The notes: generated from the sequence alone by a model not told the origin. A stretch of 8,819 nt of DNA from Puniceicoccales bacterium (GCA_031270385.1 JAISXS010000044.1:1-8819); one strand, 5' to 3'; counted from the stretch's first letter, positions 1 to 6,487 are shown. Made by a program: numbers and translations.

Positions 1-155
1 TTCTGTATTTTCTATTCAGCGGCACACGCTCCAAGTTCCCGGTCTCCCTCAACTTCTTCTTCCACTCGAATATGGCACGCACGCTCACTCCAAACGTCTC
101 GCTCGCTTTCATATTTTAACACACTTTTTTTCAAATCCGTCGTATAGTATGCCAT
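1..155 (-). pseudogene. IS630-type transposase, N-terminal part, frameshifted
   Basis: The N-terminal DNA-binding part of an IS630-family transposase, which cuts and rejoins element ends at TA targets. Translation from ATG at 155-153 gives MAYYTTDLKKSVLKYE, the usual family opening. That frame then stops making sense. The next frame, from about base 112, gives KASETFGVSVRAIFEWKKK and then LRETGNLERVPLNRKYR, the helix-turn-helix and linker typical of the family. The junction near 107-113 also lacks the roughly seven to ten residues normally between KKSVLKY and the EASETFGV-type helix, so a small frame-changing deletion is the simplest reading. A weak GAAGAG ribosome site precedes the start. 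The catalytic region lies beyond the left edge. The frameshift makes the copy non-functional unless recoding occurs. Confidence 0.75.
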
Positions 156-205
156 CTACTCTTCATGTGCAAATTTAAATGCGCTTGTCAAGGAGTTTGA
201 CTATA
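1..205 (-). mobile_element. IS630-type insertion sequence, 5' end (partial)
   Basis: This is the 5' end of an IS630/Tc1-mariner-type element reading on the minus strand and leaving the window at base 1. Its outer end is TATAGTCAAACTCCTTGACA, read on the minus strand from base 205, and the transposase start follows 50 bases inside. The element probably inserted at a TA dinucleotide (204-205), the usual target of this family. The DNA directly after it (206-234) is the terminal part of a miniature element, so the insertion seems to have split that element. The boundary is inferred from end similarity and transposase position; the other end lies outside the window. Confidence 0.7.
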
Positions 206-234
206 AAATGCTTTTCTCGAGTAAGATGACTATA
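206..234 (-). repeat. Solo terminal end of a miniature inverted-repeat element
   Basis: AATGCTTTTCTCGAGTAAGA followed by TGACTATA matches the right-hand 27 bases of the full copies at 335-440 and 609-713. No left half is present; the IS630-type fragment ends directly before it at a TA. The copy at 4304-4407 reads GATAAAATGCTTTTC at the equivalent place, so an insertion at that internal TA would leave exactly this piece. Its last four bases (TATA) are shared with the next copy. Confidence 0.65.
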
Positions 235-244
235 GTCATCTTAC
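221..244. repeat. 24-base perfect palindrome at an element junction
   Basis: The 12-base arm GTAAGATGACTA is followed immediately by its exact reverse complement, with the axis between 232 and 233. It forms where the right end of the solo copy meets the left end of the next copy across a shared TATA. The flanks stay partly complementary out to about 209-256 (8 of 12 further pairs). It could extrude as a cruciform. It is a by-product of abutting ends, and nothing shows it is a protein operator. Confidence 0.8.
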
Positions 245-336
245 CCAAAAAGAGCATATTGTTTTTCCATACAAGCATGAACTTTCCGTTGGTGCGTCGT
301 TGCACTGGAATGCTTTTGTCAAGCAAGACGGCCATA
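231..336 (-). mobile_element. Miniature inverted-repeat element (MITE), diverged copy
   Basis: A 106-base element with TATA-containing ends. The left 27 bases (TATAGTCATCTTACCCAAAA...) match the reverse complement of the right 27 bases at 18 positions. The interior has drifted: it keeps GAACTTTCCG and a CGTT at the expected places, but the core AACGATATTTAGCG seen in other copies is largely lost. It is the oldest-looking full-length copy. It contains no open reading frame of note, so it would depend on a transposase supplied from elsewhere. Confidence 0.65.
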
Positions 337-440
337 TAATCATCTTCCCCGAAAAAAGCACACCCCCTATTCTAAAAAAACGAGAATCTGCCCGCTAAAT
401 ATCGTTAGGCAGAATGCTTTTTTCAAGTAAGATAACTATA
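335..440 (-). mobile_element. Miniature inverted-repeat element (MITE), AAAAGCAT-arm subfamily
   Basis: A 106-base copy running from TATAATCATCTTCCCCGAAA to GTAAGATAACTATA. The two 27-base ends match as inverted repeats at 21 positions. The interior has CGCTAAATATCGTT, the reverse complement of the conserved core AACGATATTTAGCG, here closed by a CTGCC/GGCAG pair of arms. It also has a small hairpin, ATTCT...AGAAT, at 369-387. It overlaps the previous copy by two bases (TA) and is joined to the half copy after it. No protein is encoded. Confidence 0.8.
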
Positions 441-508
441 ACGATATTTGACGGAAAGATCCGTATTTTTATGAAAAAAATACGCTTTCTTCAGGTAAGA
501 TAACTATA
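440..508 (+). repeat. Right half of a miniature inverted-repeat element
   Basis: Starts abruptly within the core (ACGATATTTGACGG) and continues to GTAAGATAACTATA, aligning base for base with the right half of the copy at 509-612. Its inner hairpin is CGTATTTTT...AAAAATACG, where the 509 copy has TTTTCCTTT...AAAGGAAAA: different bases, same pairing. The left half is absent. The break falls at a TA within the core, where the neighbouring copy (335-440) ends, so a nested insertion or a deletion between copies is likely. Confidence 0.65.
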
Positions 509-612
509 TATAGCCGTCACACTCGACAGGGGCGTCCTGCCCAACGATACTTAGCGGGAGATTTTTCCTTTTCATAAAGGAAAATACGCCCCTCTCAAGT
601 GAAACAGCTATA
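509..612 (+). mobile_element. Miniature inverted-repeat element (MITE), AGGGGCGT-arm subfamily
   Basis: A 104-base copy whose ends, TATAGCCGTCACACTCGACA and the inverted match TATAGCTGTTTCACTTGAGA, continue into AGGGGCGT/ACGCCCCT arms (22 of 27 positions pair). The core AACGATACTTAGCGGG follows at 543-558, then a perfect hairpin TTTTCCTTT-TCAT-AAAGGAAAA. It differs from the copy at 8574-8677 at only three positions while the flanking DNA differs, which shows recent mobility. It shares its final TATA with the next element. Confidence 0.85.
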
Positions 613-713
613 GTCATCTTTCCCGAAAAAAGCATACTCTTCATTCTAAAAAACGAGAACCTTTCCGCTAAATATCGTTAAATAGAATGCTTTTCTCAAG
701 CAAGACGACTATA
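609..713 (-). mobile_element. Miniature inverted-repeat element (MITE), AAAAGCAT-arm subfamily
   Basis: A 105-base copy with 27-base inverted ends matching at 22 positions (left TATAGTCATCTTTCCC..., right, inverted, TATAGTCGTCTTGCTT...). The core is present in reverse orientation (CGCTAAATATCGTT, 666-679), with a short inner hairpin ATTCT...AGAA. It starts on the TATA that ends the previous copy. It lies 58 bases past the 3' end of the convergently placed orphan gene. The 58 bases between them (714-771) show nothing I can support. Confidence 0.8.
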
Positions 714-771
714 TATAGACCACGGTAGGTCGGAGCAACACGATGGAAGAACAAACGAACCCATGATTTTT

Positions 772-1746
772 TCAGTTGAAAAGGGCGTTTTTTCTTTCGC
801 AGAAGAGGGAATTTTGTCGCCTAGCATCGTTGAATGAAATGCCCTTGTCGGGTGTGTCGACTGTGCCGCACGGTGCCGTAAAACAGGGTGCACTTATCGG
901 GTGTGGCGGGCATATCATTGTTTTGGAGTGGAATTTGCTAGAAGTGGTGACCAACATTTGAGGAGTCTTAGTTGTTATGCCGAGGGAGGATCGTAATTCA
1001 TCAAAAGCCGGTAACTGTGAAAATATGGAAATGGCAAGTATTGGGTTAAATTCATATATGATAAATGTCGTAACAATGGTATTCACATAGTGGCCAATCC
1101 AGTTGTTAAATTGACTGTCCATCATGCATTCTCTTCGTATCAACAGCATGCCATTATAAATGGATCGGTAAATGGTTTTAAAAGATTCATAGTCAATTTC
1201 ATCTTCGCGCATGGCGTCACGTGCATCGAGAACGCGCATATCCAACCTAGAGCTAACTGTAGTGCGTAATCTGTTCAATACGTCGAAATTGACTTTGAAG
1301 AACGGTACGCGCTTTGGTGCACCGGCAAGGCGTCGCAACCTTTTGTATCCATACGAATTTATAAATAAGGCAATGACGACGCATTGGTGGCCGGTGGTAT
1401 TTTGAGTAATACTGAAAACATTTTTAAAAAAATAACGCACGGTACGCATAATTTCTGCAGCCTTCGATGATGAACCTCCAAATTTTTCGCACGTCCTATC
1501 CAATTCGCCCAATATGATCTCAATTTTTGATATGAACTGACTTAATATGATCTGATCGGGGTTTTTGCTGCCTTGCTCGCTTATAACCTCGTTAGCGACA
1601 AAAATTACATCGTCAATGTGTTGCACCGCAGATACGAGTTGATCATTCAGTATTTGTTCAAAATTAGGCACTTGTTGCTGCTGATTGGTGTGTTGTGGCG
1701 CAAGACTCCTTATAAACCTAAAAACCGCATCATTATTATTCGACAT
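772..1746 (-). CDS. Orphan hypothetical protein, 324 residues, possible membrane segment
   Basis: I do not recognise this protein. The start is well supported: AGGAAGG (1754-1760) sits seven bases upstream of the ATG. The N-terminus is polar and glutamine-rich (NQQQQ, residues 21-25), followed by predicted helical stretches at about 28-82 and 95-131. A basic patch, YKRLRRLAGAPKR, covers residues 134-146, and an acidic helix-like stretch about 172-190. Residues about 219-245 (HYVNTIVTTFIIYEFNPILA...) are the most hydrophobic part and could be membrane-embedded, although a glutamate interrupts them. From about residue 258 the composition changes to proline, cysteine, serine and threonine, unlike the rest, so the tail may be read-through of former non-coding DNA. 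There is no signal peptide and no catalytic motif I can name. It stands alone, 159 bases downstream of the helicase gene. Confidence 0.6.
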   Translation of the reverse strand: MSNNNDAVFRFIRSLAPQHTNQQQQVPNFEQILNDQLVSAVQHIDDVIFVANEVISEQGSKNPDQIILSQFISKIEIILGELDRTCEKFGGSSSKAAEIMRTVRYFFKNVFSITQNTTGHQCVVIALFINSYGYKRLRRLAGAPKRVPFFKVNFDVLNRLRTTVSSRLDMRVLDARDAMREDEIDYESFKTIYRSIYNGMLLIRRECMMDSQFNNWIGHYVNTIVTTFIIYEFNPILAISIFSQLPAFDELRSSLGITTKTPQMLVTTSSKFHSKTMICPPHPISAPCFTAPCGTVDTPDKGISFNDARRQNSLFCERKNALFN

Positions 1747-1775
1747 TTATCATCCTTCCTAATTGCAAGGTGTGG

Positions 1776-1803
1776 CCTGTATTTGTCCAACATATATTGT
1801 CAA
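1776..1803 (-). promoter_or_regulatory. Candidate sigma-70-type promoter of the orphan gene
   Basis: On the minus strand a perfect TTGACA (-35) lies at 1798-1803, followed after 16 bases by TACAGG at 1776-1781, a poor -10 match. A ribosome site AGGAAGG follows at 1754-1760 and the start at 1746. The order and spacing are right, but the weak -10 keeps this tentative. The remaining bases up to the helicase stop (1804-1905) are AT-rich; I see no convincing terminator there. Confidence 0.3.
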
Positions 1804-1905
1804 TGAAAAATAACACAATTTTTACTTCTCGCAAAAAATGTTTGTTTTTGTTACACAACAATTTTTAAGCAAGACAACTAAAAAAACGCATCTTGCTCTG
1901 AAACC

Positions 1906-4155
1906 TCACCTATCAGTGGCCAGAATTTCCATGCTGCCTGCGGACGAAATCATTGAATCATCGAGTTTTGTGCCGAAGATTTCGGAGTCATCCAATATGA
2001 TCAACCTTTTCTTTGCACGCGTACAAGCAACGTAGAGCAACCTACACTCGTTATTGCTAAATTTGGAAAATTGTTCTCCGGTGAGCAATTTTCTTTGTGC
2101 GGATGTCCCAAATAATTTACGTCCGCGGTACATAAATGGCAGTATCACCACCTGCCATTCCAGTCCCTTGCTTTTGTGAAACGTCAAAAATTGCACGGCT
2201 GATTGGTTAATTTTTTCCGATTCAATTGGACTTTCGATTTTTTCCGTGAAAAAATTTTCCGCTTCCACGGGATTCATACCGCAAACCTCGGCGAAATAGC
2301 ATAATTCAACCGCTTGTTTCCGTTTCAATGCAAAGTCTTCCTTCGAAAAAATTCCAATTGCATCTATTCTTTGGAAAATTTTTACTTCGTCTAAAATTAG
2401 TAAAAGAAATTTTGCCAGTGGCCCACTATGTCTCTTTTTCCGTATTTGAGAAAATGCAACGTCAACGGCAGCACACTGCTGACTACCCTTATATTTAAAA
2501 TAATCTATGATTTCCGTACTTTTGAATCCGAAGATTTCGCGCAGGATGCCCGCGAATTCGCGGTCGTCGACGGGATTATTTATGTAGCGAAGGCACGATG
2601 CTAACCAGCGAATTGGTGACGGAGCATTGGGCGTCATTGCGTCAAAATGTAATTGTACTTGTGGAAATTTTCCATCCCCTGAAAAGCATTTCGATATGTC
2701 GAGTAGCCAATCCTTGCGCGGTGCGAGTATAGCTACGTCAGACCACGAGTTCACGCCGAAAGCTGCAGCAGCTTTGCCTATAAATAGCTCGGCAACTTGC
2801 TTCGCAGCGCATGTTACCTTGTCACCGTCACATTTTTTCAGTTTAAAAATGCTGATCCCGCCTCCGCAATTATTTGGCCTCGCTTCTAGCGGAACAAAAT
2901 TAATATCCGCAAACACTCCCGAAAACTTATAGTTTACAAAATCCACAATCTCCGATGGACATCGCATCGTTACGGCGAATGTTAGTTCAGCGGCGGCGGA
3001 ATGGCGGACAAGTGACTCATGTAATTTTGTGTAAACTTTGACATCTGCACGATCGCAATAAATTGATTGCTGTGGATCACCAACCATGGAAAAATAGCCG
3101 TCCTCTGGAAAATTTTTCAGCGTGTCCATGCAAATACCTTCGCCTAGCACTTTTTGTGAAATCCCAAGAAGAAACCTGAATTGCTGACCGTCAGTATCCT
3201 GCGCTTCGTCCAAAATCACGGCGTACGGCATGGCCTCTATTTCTGCTATCACATCCCGATTTTCCAAAAGAACAAGTGCAAGATTTATCAGATCGTCGTA
3301 CAACAGTTTTCCGGTATCCACGCGAAAGCCTTTATACGCCTCGGCAACCTTCGCCATGAAAAATTCCTCGGACCTTCGTTTCCAAGCAATGAAATCTTTC
3401 AGTTCCTGTTGGCAAAATTGTATGAAATTTTGACTACTACAAATTTCCAAAAAATCAGGCATCGGAAAGTATTCTCCGCGATTTCTGAATGATTCCCATT
3501 CCGCCAGCAATTGAAGGAATTGCTTTATTTTCAATTCATTGCCCTTCGCCGCGTGCGCCAGAATATTGCCGACATCAATCTCTGGAACATTCGTAATTCC
3601 TCGGCAATCAGCCGCCTCAGCACACGATATTCTTCCAATGGCGCTGGCCATCAGATCATCGATACTATGCGTGCACAGGAAATCATTGCGCACGCTTTCC
3701 GGAATTACATTCAACGGATCTCCGAAATGTTTCAAAAATTCCGACCACAATCGGTTTTCATCTTCCGCAATTTCAAAATCACCACGTATACCGACTTTCA
3801 TGCAATGTGTTCTCAAAAATTTCGCAGCCAACGCGTGTATGGTACCAAAAAATACGTATTCCATGCGTGCCAGACATAATCCTCGCATGTGACTGGAGTT
3901 TTCTGTTTTTGCGAAGATTATGGTTGACACCCTGTCCCTGATTTCAGCGGCCGCTTTTTCTGTGTAGGTAACTGCGACCAACCTCCCGCATTGCGTGTTC
4001 TCATCGGATGATTCCTTGGCATCCCAATTTATGAAATTCGCTATTCTCTCCGTTATGGCGGTTGTTTTTCCGGCCCCAGCGGAGGCTATAACGGAAAAAT
4101 TTCTCCAAATTTCTTCGGCGAAAGCGCTGCGCTGGGATTGGTCGGAAAGTTGCAT
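1906..4155 (-). CDS. UvrD/RecB-family DNA helicase lacking the nuclease domain
   Basis: A superfamily 1 ATP-dependent DNA helicase related to RecB/AddA, which unwinds broken DNA ends for recombination repair. All core motifs are visible: Walker A ASAGAGKTT (24-32), motif Ia AVTYTEKAAAEIRDRV (61-76), the GTIHALAAKFLR stretch (104-115), Walker B ILDEAQD (314-320), motif III MVGDPQQSIY (357-366), motif IV-type TMRCPSEIVDFVN (396-408), motif V FLTFHKSKGLEWQVVILP (656-673) and motif VI RLLYVACTRAKKRL (705-718). At 749 residues it ends soon after motif VI. Full AddA and RecB are usually around 1,200 residues with a C-terminal PD-(D/E)XK nuclease, and no such domain is present. GGAG (4164-4167) lies eight bases before the ATG, and an in-frame TAG upstream excludes a longer start. 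No AddB or RecC partner is nearby. Helicase activity is well supported; the repair role is inferred. Confidence 0.9.
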   Translation of the reverse strand: MQLSDQSQRSAFAEEIWRNFSVIASAGAGKTTAITERIANFINWDAKESSDENTQCGRLVAVTYTEKAAAEIRDRVSTIIFAKTENSSHMRGLCLARMEYVFFGTIHALAAKFLRTHCMKVGIRGDFEIAEDENRLWSEFLKHFGDPLNVIPESVRNDFLCTHSIDDLMASAIGRISCAEAADCRGITNVPEIDVGNILAHAAKGNELKIKQFLQLLAEWESFRNRGEYFPMPDFLEICSSQNFIQFCQQELKDFIAWKRRSEEFFMAKVAEAYKGFRVDTGKLLYDDLINLALVLLENRDVIAEIEAMPYAVILDEAQDTDGQQFRFLLGISQKVLGEGICMDTLKNFPEDGYFSMVGDPQQSIYCDRADVKVYTKLHESLVRHSAAAELTFAVTMRCPSEIVDFVNYKFSGVFADINFVPLEARPNNCGGGISIFKLKKCDGDKVTCAAKQVAELFIGKAAAAFGVNSWSDVAILAPRKDWLLDISKCFSGDGKFPQVQLHFDAMTPNAPSPIRWLASCLRYINNPVDDREFAGILREIFGFKSTEIIDYFKYKGSQQCAAVDVAFSQIRKKRHSGPLAKFLLLILDEVKIFQRIDAIGIFSKEDFALKRKQAVELCYFAEVCGMNPVEAENFFTEKIESPIESEKINQSAVQFLTFHKSKGLEWQVVILPFMYRGRKLFGTSAQRKLLTGEQFSKFSNNECRLLYVACTRAKKRLIILDDSEIFGTKLDDSMISSAGSMEILATDR

Positions 4156-4502
4156 ACAAAATACTCCGCGAAAGTTTTTACTATCGCTTCTGCTGGGATC
4201 CTGCTAAACCTCCCGAGGAGGTCAATAAATGATACAATTGTAATCGACACCGGTCGCTGACGCCTACCACGCTGCAACCAGCGAATGTGCTGACAAAATA
4301 TGTTATAGTCATCTTCCCCGAAAAAAGCACATCCTCTATTCCAAAAAATTGGAGTTTTTCGCTAAACATCGTTAGATAAAATGCTTTTCTCAAGTAAGAC
4401 GATTGTGTTTATTAATCAGCTATAACCACCGAGCGCAAAAAAAACCACCCGAGCCTGACGCCCTCAAACTTCCAATGGACGGAACAGAGTCGTAGACCAA
4501 AA
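4156..4502. other. Intergenic region between helicase and aspS
   Basis: About 347 bases without a supported gene. It holds the helicase ribosome site (4164-4167), a miniature element (4304-4407) and short unassigned flanks. An A8 run at 4437-4444 reads as T8 on the minus strand after aspS, but no clear stem precedes it, so I do not call it a terminator. The 95 bases between the element and aspS show no further structure I can support. Confidence 0.6.
4304..4407 (-). mobile_element. Miniature inverted-repeat element (MITE), eroded right end
   Basis: A single 104-base copy of the AAAAGCAT-arm subfamily. The left end TATAGTCATCTTCCCCGAAA is intact. The right end reads CAAGTAAGACGATTGTG, so its terminal TATA has been lost; the ends pair at 18 of 27 positions. 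The core (inverted) is CGCTAAACATCGTT. The inner hairpin is TCCAA-AAAA-TTGGA, where other copies have ATTCT...AGAAT: new bases, pairing kept. It lies between the 3' end of aspS and the start of the helicase gene, both on the minus strand. Confidence 0.8.
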
Positions 4503-6278
4503 TCAAGGCACTGTTTTTATATGTAATTCGCGTAATTGTTTTTCGCTGGGCGGAGATGGAGATTGCGCCATTAGGTCGATGCCGCGCTGGGTTTTTGGGA
4601 AGGCTATGACGTCACGTATACTGGAAGTTCCACATAGCAACGCGACTATCCTATCCAATCCAAGTGCAATTCCCCCATGCGGCGGCGCACCAAATTTGAA
4701 CGCCTTTAGCATGTACCCAAACCTGTCGTTTGCGACATTTTCTGGAATTTTTAGAATTTCCTTAAATACATATTCCTGCAATTGCGGCTGATGAATTCGT
4801 ATACTTCCGCCGCCGAGTTCCGTTCCATTGAGCACGATGTCATAGTGCTGCCCGCGGACGGATTGCGGATTAGTTTTTAGCAATTCGATATCATCTGTAA
4901 CCGGTGCTGTGAACGGATGATGGGTTGCCACGAAACGCCCCTGGTCGTCATCGAATGTCATCAGCGGAAAATCAACGACCCATAGAAAATTAAACACGTC
5001 GTCCGGGATATGCATTTTTCCCTTTGCAACCGCCAGATCTCGGCACTCAAGGCGAACCCTGCCAAGAATTGTGCAGGCACGCTCCCATTTATCGGCGGCA
5101 AAAAATACCATATCTCCGTTGCCAATGTTCAGTCGCTCGGCGAGTGCAGTTTTTTCCCCATCCGATAGAAATTTCAAAATCGGAGACCTCCACTGCCCGT
5201 TTTCGACTTTTATGTATGCTAAACCCTTCGCTCCCAGCGTTTTTGCAATGTCTTCGATGGACTTCATTTCGCCCTGGGAGATGTCAGCCAATGCCTTTGC
5301 GTTGAATGCTTTGACCGCTCCGCCGTCACCAACCACCGATGAAAATACCTTGAAATCCGAATTCTTAAAAATGTCGGAAAAATCGTAAATTTCCATTGAA
5401 AAACGGGTATCGGGTTTATCGGATCCAAAGCGATCCATGGCATCTACAAACGTCACACGCGGAAACGGTGTCATAACGTCCACGCCAATGGCGTCTTTCC
5501 ACAGCGCTTTCAGCATTCCCTCGACCAGGGAATACATATCTTCGCGATCGATAAACGACATTTCCAGGTCGATCTGCGTGAATTCCGGCTGCCTATCGGC
5601 ACGAAGATCCTCGTCACGGAAACATCGTGCCAGAGAGTAATACCTTTCGACACCGGCAACCATGAGCATTTGCTTGTACTGCTGCGGGGATTGCGCAAGG
5701 GCATACATGGACCCTGGATTTAGCCTGCTTGGCACCAAAAATTCCCTCGCCCCCTCCGGTGTTGTCTTGAAAAGGTATGGTGTTTCGATCTCCAAAAATC
5801 CATTTTTATCCAAATAATTCCTCACAACATAGGATGCGCAATGGCGTGTCCGAAGACGTTTAAAACTCTTTTGCCTACGCAAATCCAAATAGCGGTATGT
5901 CAACCTCAGATCTTCTCCGACGGTGTCTGCCTTCGCCTCAGCCATTGGAAATGGCAAAACGTCACAGATGTTGTGGACAACCAATTCATCGACGACAATT
6001 TCAATCTCTCCGGTAGCTATTTTGGAATTCGCGGTATCGGCCGGTCTGGCTACAACCTTGCCCAAAATTTCGATGACGGATTCATCGCGCAGGCACCGAA
6101 CGTCTCCCAATTCACTGCGGTTTAGATCGAAAACCAACTGAGTTATTCCCTCCCTGTCGCGAAGATCTATGAAGAATAGGCCACCGTGATCGCGAATAGC
6201 GTGTACCCACCCTATGAGCCGCACATTTTCCCCGATATTTTTCGCCGTCAGTTCGTTACAATGGTGCGTTCTTTTCAT
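4503..6278 (-). CDS. aspS: Aspartyl-tRNA synthetase, bacterial type
   Basis: A cytoplasmic class II synthetase that activates aspartate with ATP and charges tRNA(Asp). The 591 residues are the normal length for the bacterial type. In order: an N-terminal OB-fold that reads the anticodon (about 1-105, WVHAIRDHGG at 24-33), motif 1 region ETPYLFKTTPEGAREFLVPS (165-184), motif 2 RCFRDEDLRADRQPEFTQID (218-237), the inserted GAD domain that marks bacterial AspRS (about 290-415), the GTELGGGSIRIH stretch (485-496) and motif 3 GGIALGLDR (535-543). His31 is the residue found in non-discriminating enzymes that also charge tRNA(Asn), while the partner position near 81-82 (ADT) is not the glycine seen there. 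The start fits family alignments, but no clear ribosome site precedes it (CTATAAAAAATG). It diverges from murF. Confidence 0.97.
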   Translation of the reverse strand: MKRTHHCNELTAKNIGENVRLIGWVHAIRDHGGLFFIDLRDREGITQLVFDLNRSELGDVRCLRDESVIEILGKVVARPADTANSKIATGEIEIVVDELVVHNICDVLPFPMAEAKADTVGEDLRLTYRYLDLRRQKSFKRLRTRHCASYVVRNYLDKNGFLEIETPYLFKTTPEGAREFLVPSRLNPGSMYALAQSPQQYKQMLMVAGVERYYSLARCFRDEDLRADRQPEFTQIDLEMSFIDREDMYSLVEGMLKALWKDAIGVDVMTPFPRVTFVDAMDRFGSDKPDTRFSMEIYDFSDIFKNSDFKVFSSVVGDGGAVKAFNAKALADISQGEMKSIEDIAKTLGAKGLAYIKVENGQWRSPILKFLSDGEKTALAERLNIGNGDMVFFAADKWERACTILGRVRLECRDLAVAKGKMHIPDDVFNFLWVVDFPLMTFDDDQGRFVATHHPFTAPVTDDIELLKTNPQSVRGQHYDIVLNGTELGGGSIRIHQPQLQEYVFKEILKIPENVANDRFGYMLKAFKFGAPPHGGIALGLDRIVALLCGTSSIRDVIAFPKTQRGIDLMAQSPSPPSEKQLRELHIKTVP

Positions 6279-6487
6279 TTTTTATAGATTGAACGCAGAT
6301 AAAATACTGAAGCCGCTCTCTTTCAAGTCAATTATTGCGCACTACCCGACAATTTACGACAACCTCATAGATCTTTAGCATATGCAGCACCATCAAGTTA
6401 AGTCTCTAAAAAGCGATTGTCCATTTCCAATTTCCTACTAAATTATTGCTTTATTCCGCTGTTTCCGTAGCGTGCGAGCGGTTTGTT
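6279..6487. promoter_or_regulatory. Divergent aspS-murF intergenic region with candidate promoters
   Basis: This region must hold the promoters for aspS (minus) and murF (plus). For aspS, TTGACT (6326-6331, minus) precedes TATTTT (6301-6306) with a long 19-base spacer. For murF there are two weak options: TTTACG/TAGCAT (6353-6358 and 6376-6381, 17-base spacer) and TTGTCC/TAAATT (6417-6422 and 6439-6444, 16-base spacer). All are partial matches. I see no T-box-like leader, riboswitch or hairpin of note, and no miniature element. Confidence 0.3.

Noticed and set aside
206..713. The repeated units looked at first like a CRISPR or satellite array.
   Set aside because: Units are about 104 bases with internal inverted repeats and TATA ends, in both orientations, without spacers. 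Solitary copies occur elsewhere.
1861..1897. TTTTTAAGCAAGACAACTA resembles a miniature-element right end, and AGCAAGA...TCTTGCT could form a hairpin after the helicase gene.
   Set aside because: Only about 14 bases match and no TATA or left end is present. The hairpin has a 16-base loop and no T-run after it in either direction, so neither fossil nor terminator can be supported.
3181..3892. Open frames on the plus strand opposite the helicase gene.
   Set aside because: Antisense shadows of a gene with all helicase motifs intact; no ribosome sites and no independent family features.
4086..4277. A 63-codon minus-strand frame from TTG overlapping the start of the helicase gene, possibly the tail of an eroded upstream gene.
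   Set aside because: It overlaps the well-supported helicase N-terminus by 70 bases, has a non-ATG start and no recognisable motif. Chance openness is the simpler reading.
4181..4393. A 70-codon minus-strand frame running from inside the miniature element toward the helicase.
   Set aside because: Much of it is translated mobile-element inverted repeat, with no ribosome site or similarity to a protein family.
4437..4444. T8 run on the minus strand downstream of aspS as an intrinsic terminator.
   Set aside because: No convincing GC-rich stem lies directly before the run.
5024..5640. Open frames on the plus strand opposite aspS.
   Set aside because: Shadows of a highly conserved synthetase; nothing in them looks like a protein of its own.
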